From Magnolia sinica (taxonomy: Eukaryota; Streptophyta; Magnoliopsida; Magnoliales; Magnoliaceae): a stretch of DNA of 64,000 nucleotides. The number at the start of each line of letters is the position of its first letter. Position 1 is the first letter of the stretch. The stretch is from positions 27,316,001 to 27,380,000 of the forward strand of contig NC_080574.1 of NCBI RefSeq assembly GCF_029962835.1, read 5' to 3'. Below are positions 25,301 to 38,800 of this stretch, piece by piece. The notes beneath the pieces were generated by a model. It had not been told where the DNA came from, did no database searches, and saw only the letters and a list, made by a program, of their open reading frames with translations. The position numbers were made by a program, and so were the translations under genes.

Positions 25301-25870
25301 CTCACCGCTGCTAAGTTGCAATTCCAAAGTCAGATTGGTTGAAGAATCCTAACCTTGATTCGTGGACGCTTGTTTGTTGAATCGGCTGCATTGTCTAATT
25401 TTCATTTTAACCGTCCAATAAATACCCATCAATCCGATAGTTAGATAAACAAATAAATTCAATTTTTCTTTTCATGATCATCTAAAGTGAGACCCATAAT
25501 CTGGACGGTTTAATTTAATTCTGTTTATGCCACGTGTTGCCGCCTTCTGATCCATCACGCTCTGCCATGCTACCGAAGTCTTTCTCATTTTTTTCTGGTC
25601 GTCGACCGAAATCCAACACCTGAATTCGTGGCGCCGCTTCATGAATGCATTTACTATAGTACTTCCGGTAATACAGCAGTACAAAAATGGATTGTTGTGA
25701 ATGGTACGCAAGGTCATCTGATACGAAAGTTAGGCCCATCCGTTCATTAGGTGGGCCACACCAATGGGATTAATTGAAAACGAAAGGTCTGACTTAAAAT
25801 CCATGTGGGGCCCACCTAGTGATTAGATCAACGAGCAGGACTTGGCTGCGACCTGGAACCAGCGATAGCG
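25301..25870. other. Intergenic, nothing recognised
   Basis: Two overlapping minus-strand open frames at 25478-25739 lack protein-like composition and motifs. Nothing else is supportable. Confidence 0.45.
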
Positions 25871-25875
25871 ATGTG

Positions 25876-26290
25876 GGTGACACCCTGACAATAGGGCCCA
25901 CCTTGATTTTACCTGTTTTTTCAGATTATTTTATAATATGGTCTCAAAAAATGAAGCAGATATAAGTTTCAAGTAGAGCACACCACAGGAAACAGTGATC
26001 ATTAAACTGCAACTACTAAAAGATTTCTAGCATATACTGGAATGTTTATTGACCATCCAATCCATTGATAAGGCCATAGATTTGAATGAAAAAAAAAAAA
26101 AAACAAATATCAGTTTAATCTAAAACTCTTGTAGCCTATAAAAGGTTTTCAATTGTCGTTAACAATTATTTCTCGTGGCATGGTCCACCTGAAATTTATA
26201 TCTGCTTCATTTTGGGACCATGGCCTAAATAAGCTGGAAATACATGTACGGCGTGGATATACAATGAATACATTGAGGTGGCCCTACGGT
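25876..26290. mobile_element. GGCCCAC-type hairpin MITE
   Basis: The left end carries AGGGCCCACCTTGATTTTAC. The left arm CACACCACAGGAAACAGTG pairs with the right-arm segment CTCGTGGCATGGTCC. The centre has GACCATCCAATCCATTGATA, and the right end CATTGAGGTGGCCC. It is non-coding. Confidence 0.65.
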
Positions 26291-26299
26291 CAGGGTCTC

Positions 26300-27890
26300 A
26301 CCATATCTCAGGTTCAGGGATCTCACGCTCCAGATTAACCTGATTTTCAAAATGGGCGGTCTTTATAGTGGGGCCTATCATTTATGGTATTGATTTCCTA
26401 CACAAGCAACCTGTTGCTCGAGTGCCTGTAAGTGATCTATTCTCAGCTCGAAAATCACCCTATTGAACTCTTATGACCATCCAATGGAAAAAATGAGATG
26501 GACAGTTAAAAATAAAACAGCGAGCAGTTTAAATTCAACGAGAAAAATAGATGGTTAAAATTATTCAATTTGTGTAAATTTCGGGCCATGTTCCATCCAC
26601 CTTGAGGGCAAGCACTTGGACGGCCTGGATGACCATATATGACTTCCACGTAAAAATTGGACCTTTGCATATCTCCCTACCATCTCATCATCATAGCCCT
26701 ATCTCAACCATCTGTGGGTAATCTTAGCTCGGTGATTTAGGAATTCTCAGGTTAGAAAAAAATTTACTTTGGATGGCCCACTTGAAATCAACTCTTCTTT
26801 ATCGGAGCTTGGATGTGGCAATTACACATGTTGTCACTGTCACTCTGGATACTGAAAAACATAGTAATTTTTTTAAAATTTTATAAATATTGAAATAGAA
26901 CTAGGGTTCAATCTTAAAAAGATTTGGTTGGTTAGATTCAATCTAAAATCGGAGATCTTAGGGGTTGTTAGTATTCAAGTAAAGTTGTGTCGCATGATCC
27001 TATTGATAGATGTATTTGTTAGAAAATTAGACTTAAAAATTAAGAGAAAAAATATATTTTTTATTGTATGGTTTTTGGCTTTTGGTTTTGTTAGATTTAG
27101 TCTCATGTTGAGAAGTAAATGAGAGTTTTAAACTTTTATATTAGAATCATACGGGTGTTATTTGTATTGAAAATCAAGAATATACCTTGGATGCAATTTT
27201 GCACGCACACGTACATAAGAGTTGTGGTCGAGGTACGATGCATTTTTCCATGCACACACGTGTTATTTGTATTGAAAAGCAAGAATATGCCCTGTACAGA
27301 GCGCCAACATATATTTATTGTGTTACCTTGCACCTAGAGCCCAATAGTCATCTATTTATTCTCTATAACACCGCGTTTGGCACCTTAGATTTGGTGGTAA
27401 ATGAGTGAAATCCCACCAAAATGTTGGGATTTGGGTGCAAGGCAAAGCAAATACCTTTTTTGACTAAACTTTTTAAGATAGGAGAGTCGAACATGTAACA
27501 AATGTGTCTCTACACTACTACTCTATTAGACACGCAACATATTGATGATACTCCAAAACAATTTAATTATTAGCTGCAACACAAATCACATTAATATAAT
27601 GATATAAACCATTCAAACGTTGGACATCTAAATGGATATGTTGATGAGTCGTCTATTTATAATCTTTGCATATGTGGCCCATCCAAGGCTTAGAATGTCC
27701 TCTTTTTTTTGCCAAAGTATATATTTTAATGGGCTTAATACAATCAATTCATCAAATATCACACACATAAACACACATATATATTTGGGATATGAAAGCT
27801 AATTTCATTAATCAAATCTATGTCATGCAAATATGCCGTAGAATTCTAATGCCTCCAAATACAAAGTCTCAAACAAAAGATTTAATTCTG
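26300..27890. other. Gene-poor AT-rich intergenic DNA
   Basis: No coding exon, RNA gene or element with readable ends. A short imperfect repeat around ATTTGTATTGAAAA(T/G)CAAGAATAT occurs twice near 27160 and 27270. Confidence 0.45.
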
Positions 27891-28860
27891 TTTAACCTTA
27901 TTTTTGGTTATTCCTGGGAATAAGGAATAGAAACGTGTCATTGTAGGATAGATATAGCATACGTTATATCTTCACAGAATGTCGTCAAGAAGCTCGAAAT
28001 GTGGTCAAGGCATCTGAAAGCCAATTGCAGTCGAGATATCCAAAAGACGATCGCAGAAAGCGGCAGAAGCAGGCAAGAGGCCAAGAAGCCCGAAAGCACG
28101 ATCTAAAGGTTGAGAAGCAGGAATGTGACTGAGATGTCTAGAAGCGGAATGTAGCTGAAAGGTAAGATGCAGCAAAGAAGCTCGGGAGCAAAAAGCAGTC
28201 AAGCGAAAGAGGGACGGTCAAAGGTACATGTATCAAGAAATGAAAGAATGATCTAAAAGGTTGACGTGGCAACTCCTTAACTGTCATAACCGTTGGATTG
28301 AATGAGAGAAATATATGAGGAATAGTTGTAGCCGGAAATCTATAAATAACAGAAGAAATCAACAAAGCAGGGCATCTCATGTCAATCAAACCAAATCAAA
28401 TCTATCAATTTATTTTATCTCAATCTATCCTATGAGTAGCGATAATCAAGTAGAAGTAATTCATAATTATAATTTAGATCTACGCTTATATGCTAGACTT
28501 GATCTGTATCCAATATCAAGTAGTTCATTCGAGAGATGTATTCTTACAATCACTCCTAGTAACCGATTGTGAGTTTTTCCTTTGTCTGACTGTACTAGTA
28601 TACTAAAAAGTCATTTCTTGTAAAAGAAAAGGTACAACCCGCTTTCGAAGGAAGAACCTTACCCTTCGATTATCACCTGATCATTACAAAATTCTACAAA
28701 TGACTGACTACGCAACCTATCTTGTCAGATTCTCGTATATACGTTTCTATTGGATGCATTTGCTTATTTTAACGCTTAGGGTCAAAGTTGATCGATTTGA
28801 ATCGATCGCCATATTGATTCTAGCACACTCGCACATACCACACGTGACAAAAAACAAACC
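27890..28860 (+). mobile_element. LTR-like promoter segment (tentative)
   Basis: A purine-rich A/G tract (28000-28260) is followed by GACGTGGCAACT, a TATA-like CTATAAATAA near 28339 and a leader-like region with a TTCGAAGGAAG stretch near 28645. This arrangement is common in plant LTRs and pararetrovirus-like promoters. No coding domain, primer site or second LTR was found. Confidence 0.3.
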
Positions 28861-29940
28861 GAGTGCTAACAGATTCTAGTGCATTTCAACCAAACATAAA
28901 TAAGGATTCAGAATCACATTGATTCCAATGTAATTGTGATTTGGATTCCAATGCATTTCAAATCTAAGCTCTCAAATGAACCCTAAAGGTAACTTATTTT
29001 CTCTTAGTTTTACATAGATTTTTTTCTTTTTTCTATTTTTTTTTTTAGGTTATCTCTATAATCTTTCTTTAAGAAAATACATACGAATAAGCTTGAATTT
29101 GTAGCTAAGATTGCGTGTGGACTTTATCCAAGTCATTCATCAAGAGAAGAGTTGTTGTATCCTAAAGATAAAGTTACTAAGACCCAGCATATTGAAGTTC
29201 TTTCTTATATGGGTAAATCTATTTTTAAAACAACGAGTATAACATGCCTCAACTTTTTAGATAATTTCTATCTTATTTCTCTTCGTAACATTTGGAATTT
29301 TCTACTATCTCTTTATATTATTTCTAACTATACTTTCATGATTAATTGTTCTATCATTTATTTGTTAAACACCTTGAAACAAGGAGCAACGACATAGGGA
29401 GCTTAAAATAGATGGCGGTGCACTGACACATGCGTGTGTTACATCTGACATGTATCACATCTTTGAGTACTTTAAGATTGATGGTGACACATGTACATGT
29501 GGGGCGCTTCAACTTGAACCATAACACACGTGACATATGTACACATGTGACACACTTGAACTAAACAGCTATACACATGGCACATTTGGAACATAATAAA
29601 ATATACACATAAATGATCAATTTTCCGTACGCATCAAACTAGGGAGAATTATTTCACTTCTTTAAGCAATCAACCCCAACTTTAATTGTAATATGTTTGC
29701 ACCACTTGTCCTCAATCAAGAAGTTTTTAATACATAGGTGGAGTTGATAATAATGAAATAAGTACTTTTGCTCTGATTATTTTTGGATGGCACAACTTGC
29801 ATTAAATAACCCCCGGAGTGGAAGACTAATTGAGAAGGGCTTTCAAAATGAAAAATGAAAGTCCCATTTTGAAAAGCATGTGGGATTCCCATTTTTTCCT
29901 TCCATATAAAATGGAAGATTGAGGTAACCATTAAAGCTTT
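28861..29940. other. Intergenic, nothing recognised
   Basis: AT-rich. A palindromic-looking ACACATG/CATGTGT-rich patch at 29420-29600 is the only structure noticed. Confidence 0.45.
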
Positions 29941-29944
29941 GCAG

Positions 29945-30410
29945 GCAGCACAATGTGTGGGGCCCACACGTGATGTGTAGATGACATCCTATTTTTCTAT
30001 TTATACCCCTTAATGTTCTCCTTAACTCCCAAAAATCAGGTTGATTGAAAATTCAAGTGGGCCACAGGAAAATGGTGAGTTGACATGGAGACCCACCATT
30101 AAAAGCGTTATGGATTGTTGGGACCCACCATGCGTTACATATGCCATCCAATTCATTCAGAAGATGAGTCCTACCCAGATGAATGTATAAGCCAAAAATC
30201 CAGCCGTTCCAAAACTCAGGTAAACGACATCACTTGATTTTAGAGACTCGGGACATGATTTTACATGGTGTAGCCCATCTGAGTATTGGATTAACCTGAT
30301 TTTTTTTATTAGAGAGGAGAAGATTATGGGTGAACATAATGGATGGATTGGATGTCATGTACACATCATGATGGGCCCCACATGTTGCATTGTAGATCAA
30401 GGCATTGTAG
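29945..30410. mobile_element. GGCCCAC-type MITE with ATGTGTGGGGCCCACA ends
   Basis: The left end ATGTGTGGGGCCCACACGTG and the reverse complement of the right end (ATGTGGGGCCCATCATGATG) align. Both are followed by TGTA and GATGACATCC/CATGACATCC. The interior is non-coding. Confidence 0.65.
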
Positions 30411-30458
30411 AGGATTAGGCCTCATAATAATAACCGTGAAAAGTATTCAAGTAAATAA

Positions 30459-30571
30459 GGATGCGTTTGGTTGTACCAAATATCATTTCATTATAATTTT
30501 GCATGAAATTAGACTAATCAATAAGGAAATATGGTGAAATTTCGTGATATTGGATGCAACCAAACGCACCC
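30459..30571. mobile_element. Complete Tourist-like MITE, TAA target site
   Basis: A 113-bp element with ends GGATGCGTTTGGTTG and CAACCAAACGCACCC, flanked by TAA at 30456-30458 and 30572-30574. The inverted ends extend through CCAAATATCA / TGATATTGG. The 3-bp TAA target and the end sequence are typical of PIF/Harbinger MITEs. Confidence 0.88.
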
Positions 30572-30579
30572 TAAAGAAA

Positions 30580-32660
30580 ACTATCACTACATGAATGTTT
30601 TTGAGTAAAATTTCATACACCCAAATAGAATGACAAAAACAGCCTTCAAATTCAAAGATCACCCAGAAGATTTCATGTTGTATTTCTGGATATCTTGAAA
30701 CGGTTAGGAGGTCATTATCGTAAATTAGTCATCCGAATATATTGGAATGTATATTAATATTTTAGAAAGGACAAGCGTGGAAAAGGAGCTAAGCAATGAA
30801 TCTCATAGAAAAAGCATTTTCGTGATTACAGATTTTCTATCTACCTAACTTTGTAGTTTGTTAACATCCCATACGCATGCACCTCACGACACTTGCATCT
30901 AGACATAAGATCCCAGCCGTTCATCTGTTGAGGCCCATTTGCATGTGTGCTGGCTCAAAAATGGGATGGTTAATTAACCCTGTGAGCAACACATGGACGA
31001 GAAATGGACAATTTAAATTTAAACACCGGCCCATGTTCAACTTAAACGTGTGGCCCACTTGATGAGTGGACCAGACATGAGTATTGAGCCAGGGCCCACC
31101 TGATGTACGGGTTGGATGTTTTGCATGTCAACACGTGTGATTTTGTATCAAGAGGTGAGTGTGAGATTGCCCAATGCAGCCTGTAAAACGTGCCATCCAC
31201 ACAAGTGGACAAGTGCCAATATGACATACATGTGTTGAAAGTCAGCCCGTAAAAGTAGCCCCACGGGATCTAACCGTCTACATGAGTTTTAGAACATCCG
31301 CGGAAGTTGATGATGAACATCAACCTTATGATTTTAAGATAAAAATGATCCGGAATTACCATCAATGCTTTAAATCGTGTGAGAGACAAGTAACATGGAC
31401 GTATGCAATATGTTACTTTCCCTAGCTATTTTTCTCTTTTGAGTCTCGTAATTATAGAATGATTGTGAATCTCTCATCGGACCCACCCCATTGGTAGTGG
31501 TTGCTCATAAGTGAGCCTCATGGGCCATGTCCAACATGTGTGATATCTTAGCTTTTGTCAGGCCATCATAAGATCCCAAACAATCAAGTATATTCTTGAA
31601 AGATCATACCGGTCATATTCTTCTAACCATTCATTTTGATTGTTTGTCCACGTAAGCATACACATATACTTTCTTTTTTTTTAATGTTTACTTTATGTTT
31701 TCACTAATGGTACTAATCTTCCTTATAAATCAACAAAATTCAGCAATTGGGCTTTATTTTTAATTCTTTTAATTCATTATTACATTACTAAGGAATTTGA
31801 TAACCATGATAATTGTTGAAAGAAAAGTCCTTAAGGTAGAAAGATTACATTCAAAAGGATCAACCTTATCTTATAAATCGTCTAATTGCTGTACATCAAT
31901 GGCTGGATGATCACATAAACCTTCATAAGTCTGATCCTATAATTAATTTGACACCTAAGTCGCAAGTATTCGATCAAATTTAATTTAAGTACGACTCTGA
32001 CGTACCCGACATTATCTTAATAGTGTGTATTTGACTAAATACAGGCCATTCATTAAAACTTGTCAGCGTGTCTAATTGAACGGCATGATCGACATGATTA
32101 GATAAAGATGTACCATGTACAAGGGACCCCACAGTTAGATGGTATATACATATACTAATCAATGCCACGTGTGAAGAGGATGAGTGAGCACTACCTCGGG
32201 AGTCTAGACCGATAAACAAATAAAAGTCCAACACCGACCTTGCCACCATGCAATTTCTTGGGAAATACAAAAAGACTTCCTCCTCTAAAAAACTCCCAAC
32301 GAGGAATGCATGTTTCGTGGCCACAAAGCCTTCCACATCCGTGTTATGTTTGCCTCTTCACAGTAGCTTTGACCTTTCCTTCCATAACTCTTTACTTTAA
32401 GAGTATATATAATAAAAATAATAAAATCTCATCTAGAGAGCACTCCCACATCTCAAGAGGCTCTTTTTTAAGTTTCAAAAGTAAGCAGGTTTTTATATAT
32501 TTATTAAATGATAGGCAGTTATACGAAAAAAAATGGCTAAAATAAACCTCTGCACAACTCAAAGAAGCTGGCATTCTCGTTTTTATACTGGGATTCAAAA
32601 ACCCAGCCAGCCATGACTCATGTCATCACTGATGCAAACATGTAACCAAAGGAGACTGGA
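30580..32660. other. Gene-poor intergenic DNA
   Basis: No supportable gene. The 118-aa minus open frame at 31980-32336 has no recognisable motif, no homologue I recall and no splice context. Confidence 0.4.
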
Positions 32661-32679
32661 ATCTTCTAAAATATCCAAT

Positions 32680-33110
32680 CTTTGTGGATCTCACCATGTT
32701 TTATATGTAAATCCACTCCGTCCATCACACGAGAACATTTTTTGAACCATACATGTAAAAGATCGCCCGATTAAAAAATTATGATGGGCCACACCAACGG
32801 GGACAATGTAAAACTGCTCCTAAAACCATTAAGTTCATATCGTGTGGCTAACCTGGTATTTGGATGACGCTGATTTTGTTATCTTCATTTCATCCTGCTT
32901 AGTTACACCTTATTAACAGATTTGATGAAAGATACCCACCATGGTGAGTGGTGACCCCATTCAAAAACCTATGGTTGGCATTCCATCTCCATTTTCCTCT
33001 GTGGTGGGGGGGGGCTCACCTGAGTTTTTAATACGCTAGAATTGAGAAAAGAACCTGATGGATGGATAGGATTTCACATATTCAACATGGGCCCAAGAAG
33101 CCTGGGTGTC
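32680..33110. mobile_element. GGCCCAC-type MITE, diverged
   Basis: The left end has CTCACCATGTTTTATATGTA and AATCCACTCCGTCC; the right end has GGATTTCACATATTC and AACATGGGCCC, imperfectly inverted. The arms GATGGGCCACACCAACGGGG and CTGTGGTGGGG face each other. Confidence 0.5.
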
Positions 33111-34785
33111 CTGAAACAAAGGCTTATTTCAAGGGGGGAAAGTTATGGTGGCCCCACAAGGTGACAAGTGTGTGATATGGCGTTGACTGGAGGAAGATAC
33201 CTGGATGTTCCTATTGTCGGTTAAACTGGTAGCATTAGCACCCAAGTTGGAGTTCTGTTCGCGTACACGTGGCTAGTGGTGGCAGTGGGCCCACCTGGGC
33301 TTGACCTGACACTTAAGGCCCAAGTACTGAGCCCAATCCGAAAAAGAGTTTTTTTGGAGTTGCCTAAACTAATCCAGCCCGAAATTTTATGGGATATAAC
33401 ACATGTATATAAAGAGTCGATTAGGTTATTGTAAAATGATTTAATCGGACCGAGCATATGAGGCCCAAGCCCATATCACGGGACAAACTAGTAAAGCTAA
33501 GCCCAACTCAAAGCTGGTTTGGGCTCAGCAAGCCGGAAAGGCTACACAGCCCATTCCGACCCTCACGCAACAGCAAGGTCTGTTTCATTGGTAGTGGGCC
33601 CTTTAGTATGGTACAGTTTGAAAGTGTTTCTAACATATTATATCATAGCATTTAGGTTATGCTGTCTTGGACTTATTATTCTAATTTGTAAGTTTCTCTA
33701 TTTGATCTATCTGTGGGAGCTGTCTTAGTTTTCATAAACGTGCTAGACGAACCATGGAGAGTTTTATCTAAACCTATACAGCTTATACCGGACACAACTT
33801 TTATTATATCCAAACAGCCCCTAAGGATGTATATGGGCTAGATTAGTTATAGGTCAGGACTCGGTCCATAATGACCCATTTTAAGTATTTAAAGGACCAA
33901 ACTACTATTTTAGTTTTGCACCGACGAGTGAAAATCAACTATCTGAGTTTTATTTTTTTCTTTGAATTTGGACCACTCACTATTTCCCCCAAAACCCCTA
34001 CCAATGTTAGTCCCATGGCTATGGCTACGCATGTAATACAACTTGAAAGAATCCTCATTTTGTTGCGAGAAATGGATTTGCACACCAATAACTGCACAGA
34101 GATTTTAGTCCACTCATGTACAACAGTACAAGAAATATCAGGCATGTTCCAGCATGACAGGAGGGTACGAGATCCAAGCCGTCCATCAGCTGATTCCAGC
34201 AATCTACATGCCCTAGCCTATAAAATTAAGGGTGCTCCACTTACCAGCTAGGCCACAAACTTAGGCAATTTCTGAATCATCAGACTGCTTCCAATCTTTT
34301 GGCCTAATAGATCTGTCTACCGGCCTGAATTTTAGGCCAGATGATCTACACAGTCAGTCCCACCTGACGGATGGCTTAGATCTTGCACGGGTATGCCCCT
34401 TGGAATATAGGGTGGCATCTAGATTAACAGCTTAGATACCCCAATGCATTTTGTCACACAAGAATTAAGGATGCTAGAGGCCTGATTTTGAAATCCATCT
34501 GAAAACGTTTTTAGGCAGAGTCACGATATTTCTAGCGTCTGAATCTCAAGAAATGCTCTATTTCCATGGAAATGAATTTCTTTCTCATTTCTGTTATATT
34601 TCCTTTCTAAACTAAACACATTATTTCCAACTTTCCATCCTCATCCACCACTGTTAATTTGAATGGTGATTGGCAAATACATTTGTATTTATTTTATTTT
34701 TTTGAAAGCTAAACTTTGGTGATTGGTACAACGGTCACATAAACCTAAATTATTACTTTTAGTTCTCAGCATACGTATTAGCTAA
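33111..34785. other. Intergenic, nothing firmly recognised
   Basis: A patch at 33285-33550 is rich in GGGCTTG and AGCCCAA words and may be a decayed hAT-like MITE. Open frames at 33871-34251 lack support. Confidence 0.4.
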
Positions 34786-35316
34786 GGGTGCGTTTGGTTG
34801 CACCAAGTCACGAAATTTCATGATATTTGCGTATCATAAAAATTTGGCTCATCCGGGAGCGGATTAGGTGGGTGTTACCCTTACCATGGGGTCCACCTTG
34901 ATGATATGTTGTGTATCCATGCCATCCATCCATTTTTCCAGCCCATTTTAGGACGTCGTCCAAAAAATTAAGCAGATCCAAATCTCAGGTGGACCATGAT
35001 TGAATGTCCACCATTAAAAACTTCCCAGGGCCCACTATAAGCAGTTCCATAATGTTTATTTTCCATCCAACCCTTCGATAAGGTCTAAAGGGACCTGGAT
35101 GAAGAGAGAAAATATAAATACCAGCTTGATCCAAAACTTGTGGCCTATATAAAAAGTTTTTAATGGTCATTCGCCACTTTTTCCGGTGGTGTGGTCCACA
35201 GGAGATTTGGATCTGCTTACGTCCTAAAATAATCTGAAATAAAAAATACGTGGCATGGATATACAAAACATTAATCAAGGTGGGCCCCACACCTAGTCAA
35301 CTCCCGGCGCAACCAA
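34786..35316. mobile_element. Tourist-like MITE split by a hairpin MITE
   Basis: GGGTGCGTTTGGTTGCACC at 34786, preceded by TAA, starts a Tourist-like MITE. Its inverted partner end survives as GCGCAACCAAAC near 35307-35318. Between them, 34853-35306 is a complete GGCCCAC-type hairpin MITE with CCGGGAG / CTCCCGG ends. Its long arms are visible: the reverse complement of GATTGAATGTCCACCATTAA pairs with the segment around TTTTTAATGGTCATTCGCC. Confidence 0.7.
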
Positions 35317-35809
35317 ACAAAAGAATCCACATTTTAGTCTTCTTGGAAAGCCGTGCTGGGTGCTTGAGGACGCTTGTACGCTTTGTGCACCCGTGCTTAT
35401 GTCCAGGCATCCAGGCAACACGGGGAAAAAAAACCCACAAGGATCAAGTGCCCAGGGTTGTCTGGTAACCAAAATTTCTTGCCAGAAGCCCCTCCACATG
35501 GACACACCAGATCAATGGCACCAATCACAATTTCTATGACAAATGGTGCATTCTCTTCGGCTGAATTGAAGACAAACAGAGAGGAACAAACAAACAGGTA
35601 CCAAAACTTTTTTTTTTCTCGTCCCCTCGGTTATCTTACTCCAAAATACAGCATCCAGGTTCGTTTATTGCACGTACCATTCTCCAAGACCATCCTCCTA
35701 CCTGTTTGGATGAGTATTACAATGCTGGACAAACCCCATGCCTTGCCAGGGAAGTATCTCAGGAAGCAGACGATGACCCATCAACCACTTGATTTTCTCA
35801 GTCTCAACC

Positions 35810-38800
35810 TCAATTTGCTTTTTCAGTATCCGTACTGTCGTTGGGTTCTTCAGAATCTGAACTGTCAACCATCTTCTCAAGTGAATCTACATCGCCCGCC
35901 TCAGGGAGTGTGTGAATCCGGAGAGTGTTGGCATCCTCACTGAGTATAAGAAAAGAGGGAAACGAAAGAAAGAATAAAAAAAATTAAATTAAATTAATAA
36001 TAATAACCATGGAGATCTGTAAATGGTACAAGTAAGACTTGGAGAAGCTAGGAAGGGCCCTACTCTGTAACACCGAAAATTTCTTTGATGATCAAGGAAC
36101 TGTCTCTTGAGCAAAAGTCTGGTAACTGATTCATAAAAGGAAACGAAAAGATAATCAATTCAAGGTGGTGAACACAAACCAAAATACTTCTTGTATCCCA
36201 TTTATCAGCAGAAGAGATTCTGCCAATCTAACTGGGCAAGTGTAGCATCAAGGCAGTTGTCTCAGCAAGCTCACTCATCCGTTAGAATCTTGAAACCAAG
36301 GCCAGTTTCAAAAGGTAAAGATGTTTGTTTGTTTATTTATGCGGCGGAAAGCAGAGCAAGAGCAGCAACAGAGTAGGAAATAAGCTATCTATAACCGGAA
36401 GCGACTGGGAATGATGAGATCTAAAAGCTAGAAGAACCATCTCTAAGTAGAAGATTCGTGCACTTATCTGTAGCGCATGCATAGATCACAGCTATACAAA
36501 TGCAAATGAAAAGCATTTGGCATACTATGAGAAGTGTATGGTGGTGTTAGCTTCCATACAACAAGATGGCAAGTTAATCCTTCACTTGGAAATCAAGACA
36601 AGACTTCATCATTGAATCTTGCATTGGCTGTTGGTTGAAGTGCCATTAAAACATTTAGCAGGCTTTATTTCCATAAAACCATAGTTTTAAAACTCGGTGA
36701 CTCAAATCAACTCGGCCAACTCAACTGGACTCCACGAGATTTAAAAGTCACTAAGAAACGAGCCAGTGTCGTTTCGATGAGACTCAACGGGTTTCGAGTC
36801 GCCTGTCCATTGTTTTTTTTTTTTTTTTTCTCTCAGAAGTATAAAAAAAAAAAAAAAAAACCAGATTGTGGATTTCGAAAGCCTTCAATTGAGTTAGAGA
36901 AAGAAGCACCTATGACCAGTGCACCCAAGCCTTGTTGTGTGTGACTTTCAGCAATTTTTATATAGATAACAAGTTAACAACGTTAAAATATTTTGCACTG
37001 TCTCCAATATTTTTTTTTGAATTATTATTAAATACCAGGTCGAGTCCAGTAAAGACTCATTCAAGTCTTCGAATAGAACCGACCAGACTCCACATCAAGT
37101 TGAGTCTTGAGTTTATGGGTTTTGAACCATGTGTAAACGCTGGAGATTCATAAAGACAAACATGCGACAGGGCATTCTCCAAGTTGTCATATGACAAGTC
37201 AAATCACATTGGCTGAAAATGACAATTCAATGAACGCCTGGTTGAATGGAAGTGCTCCAGAGAAGGCTTTGACACTTCTAGCAGTATGTTGCTTCACATG
37301 CATGCACCCAAAACCAAGGTTTTGAATAATAGCAGCAGGCATTTCGCCCAGACCCAAAAATGCTACAATACAGGGGGTATCGGACAATACAGGACCTTAT
37401 TGGCTGATTTTTTTGTTTTTTTCCTTTTTCCTTTTTCTTTTTTTTTTCCTTTTTTTTCTTTTTTTTTTGGGGGGGCCTAAAAATCTTGAAAATTATTGGA
37501 AAATAGGAAAAAAATGTAAACACAATAATCTTCTTTATTTATTTGTATTTTTAACATGTATTAATGGTGTATCGGACCCTTCTTTGACAAGAATGTCGTT
37601 TGTTGGCCTGACCCTCTGAATATTCACCAAGTAGGCCTCAACCGATCACAATTCAAGCATGTTTTGGTGAATTATGGCCCATTTCATTGGAATACAACAA
37701 ATAGAATATAAAAAATGATGTGTGTGTGATGGTTTGCCCTTTTTCCCACTTTTCCCCAAAATGGTCCAGTCTGCTTTGATTTGTCGAATGACATCAAATC
37801 ATCTGTTTTGATTCCCAAAATAGGCCTAGATCTAGTCTAAAATAAGTTTAAGCTTCCTCTAGGGTTGAAGCGAAGAAAAAAGTGGAAAATAAGATTAAAA
37901 AAAGAAGGAAAGAAGAAGAAGGAGAAGAAGAAGAAATAAACAAGAAAGAGGCTTTTATGGCCATATTGGGTGTATCAGCCAATACAGTGTTTTTTTCCCA
38001 GTCAACCGATTCAACCCCCATACTGTGTAACGGTGGATATGATATAGTCCGAATTTAACTAATGGATGGTCAAAATAAAAAATGTTCAACAGTCCGAATT
38101 TAACTAGCAAATTAATTACTTAAAAGATAATAGTAGTCTCTTCGCATGGAAAACCTGCCATTCAATATCAATGGTAGTTAAGAAAGTGATAGTTGTTCAA
38201 AACACTATAAAAAAATTTTAAAAAAAAAAAAAAAGACAGCAATAAAACGGCAGATGGCATTCTCCTGTCTTAGAAAGAAAAGAAAAGAAAAGAAAAAAAG
38301 ACATTTCTCATTCTAAAGGAATAATGGTCGCATTGGAGTGTGTTCTTACTTCTTATTAGATAACAGTTTGTGTCTATGAACAAACAAGATGGAGCGTCAT
38401 GATTCTAGTTTTCTTTCCTAGCTAATGTAGCAAAAAAAAAAAAAAAAACTAGGGCGAGTTTGGGAAATAAAATTGTTAGAAGCATTGAAGAGAAATCAAA
38501 ATAGCCAGCATGACCAAGAGATCAATAGCAAAAACAAAAATTAAAAATAATAATAAATAATAATAAAATAAATAAATAATTCATGATTTGACGGTAAGGC
38601 AAGGCATTGCAGGATTTTAAGTGATCTGAGATGAGCACTCATAAAGATTATTCCGGTAAAAATGACAGACCCATCCCAATACCATCCTAATGGAACGCCC
38701 ATGGGAAGAATTCAAAACCGAAGAAATATGGAGAAATGTTTCAGTCATAACTAAAACTGGCAGCTTACATCGGACAGATAGAGGATCTTCCCAAAAAGGG

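Noticed and set aside
31980-32336. 118-aa minus open frame considered as a P450 fragment
   Set aside because: A FLEEEVFLYFPRN stretch only loosely recalls a haem loop; the cysteine and glycines are not in place in any frame.
35374-35943. 189-aa plus open frame
   Set aside because: It is the antisense shadow of the last exon of the plastid-protein gene and its 3' flank.
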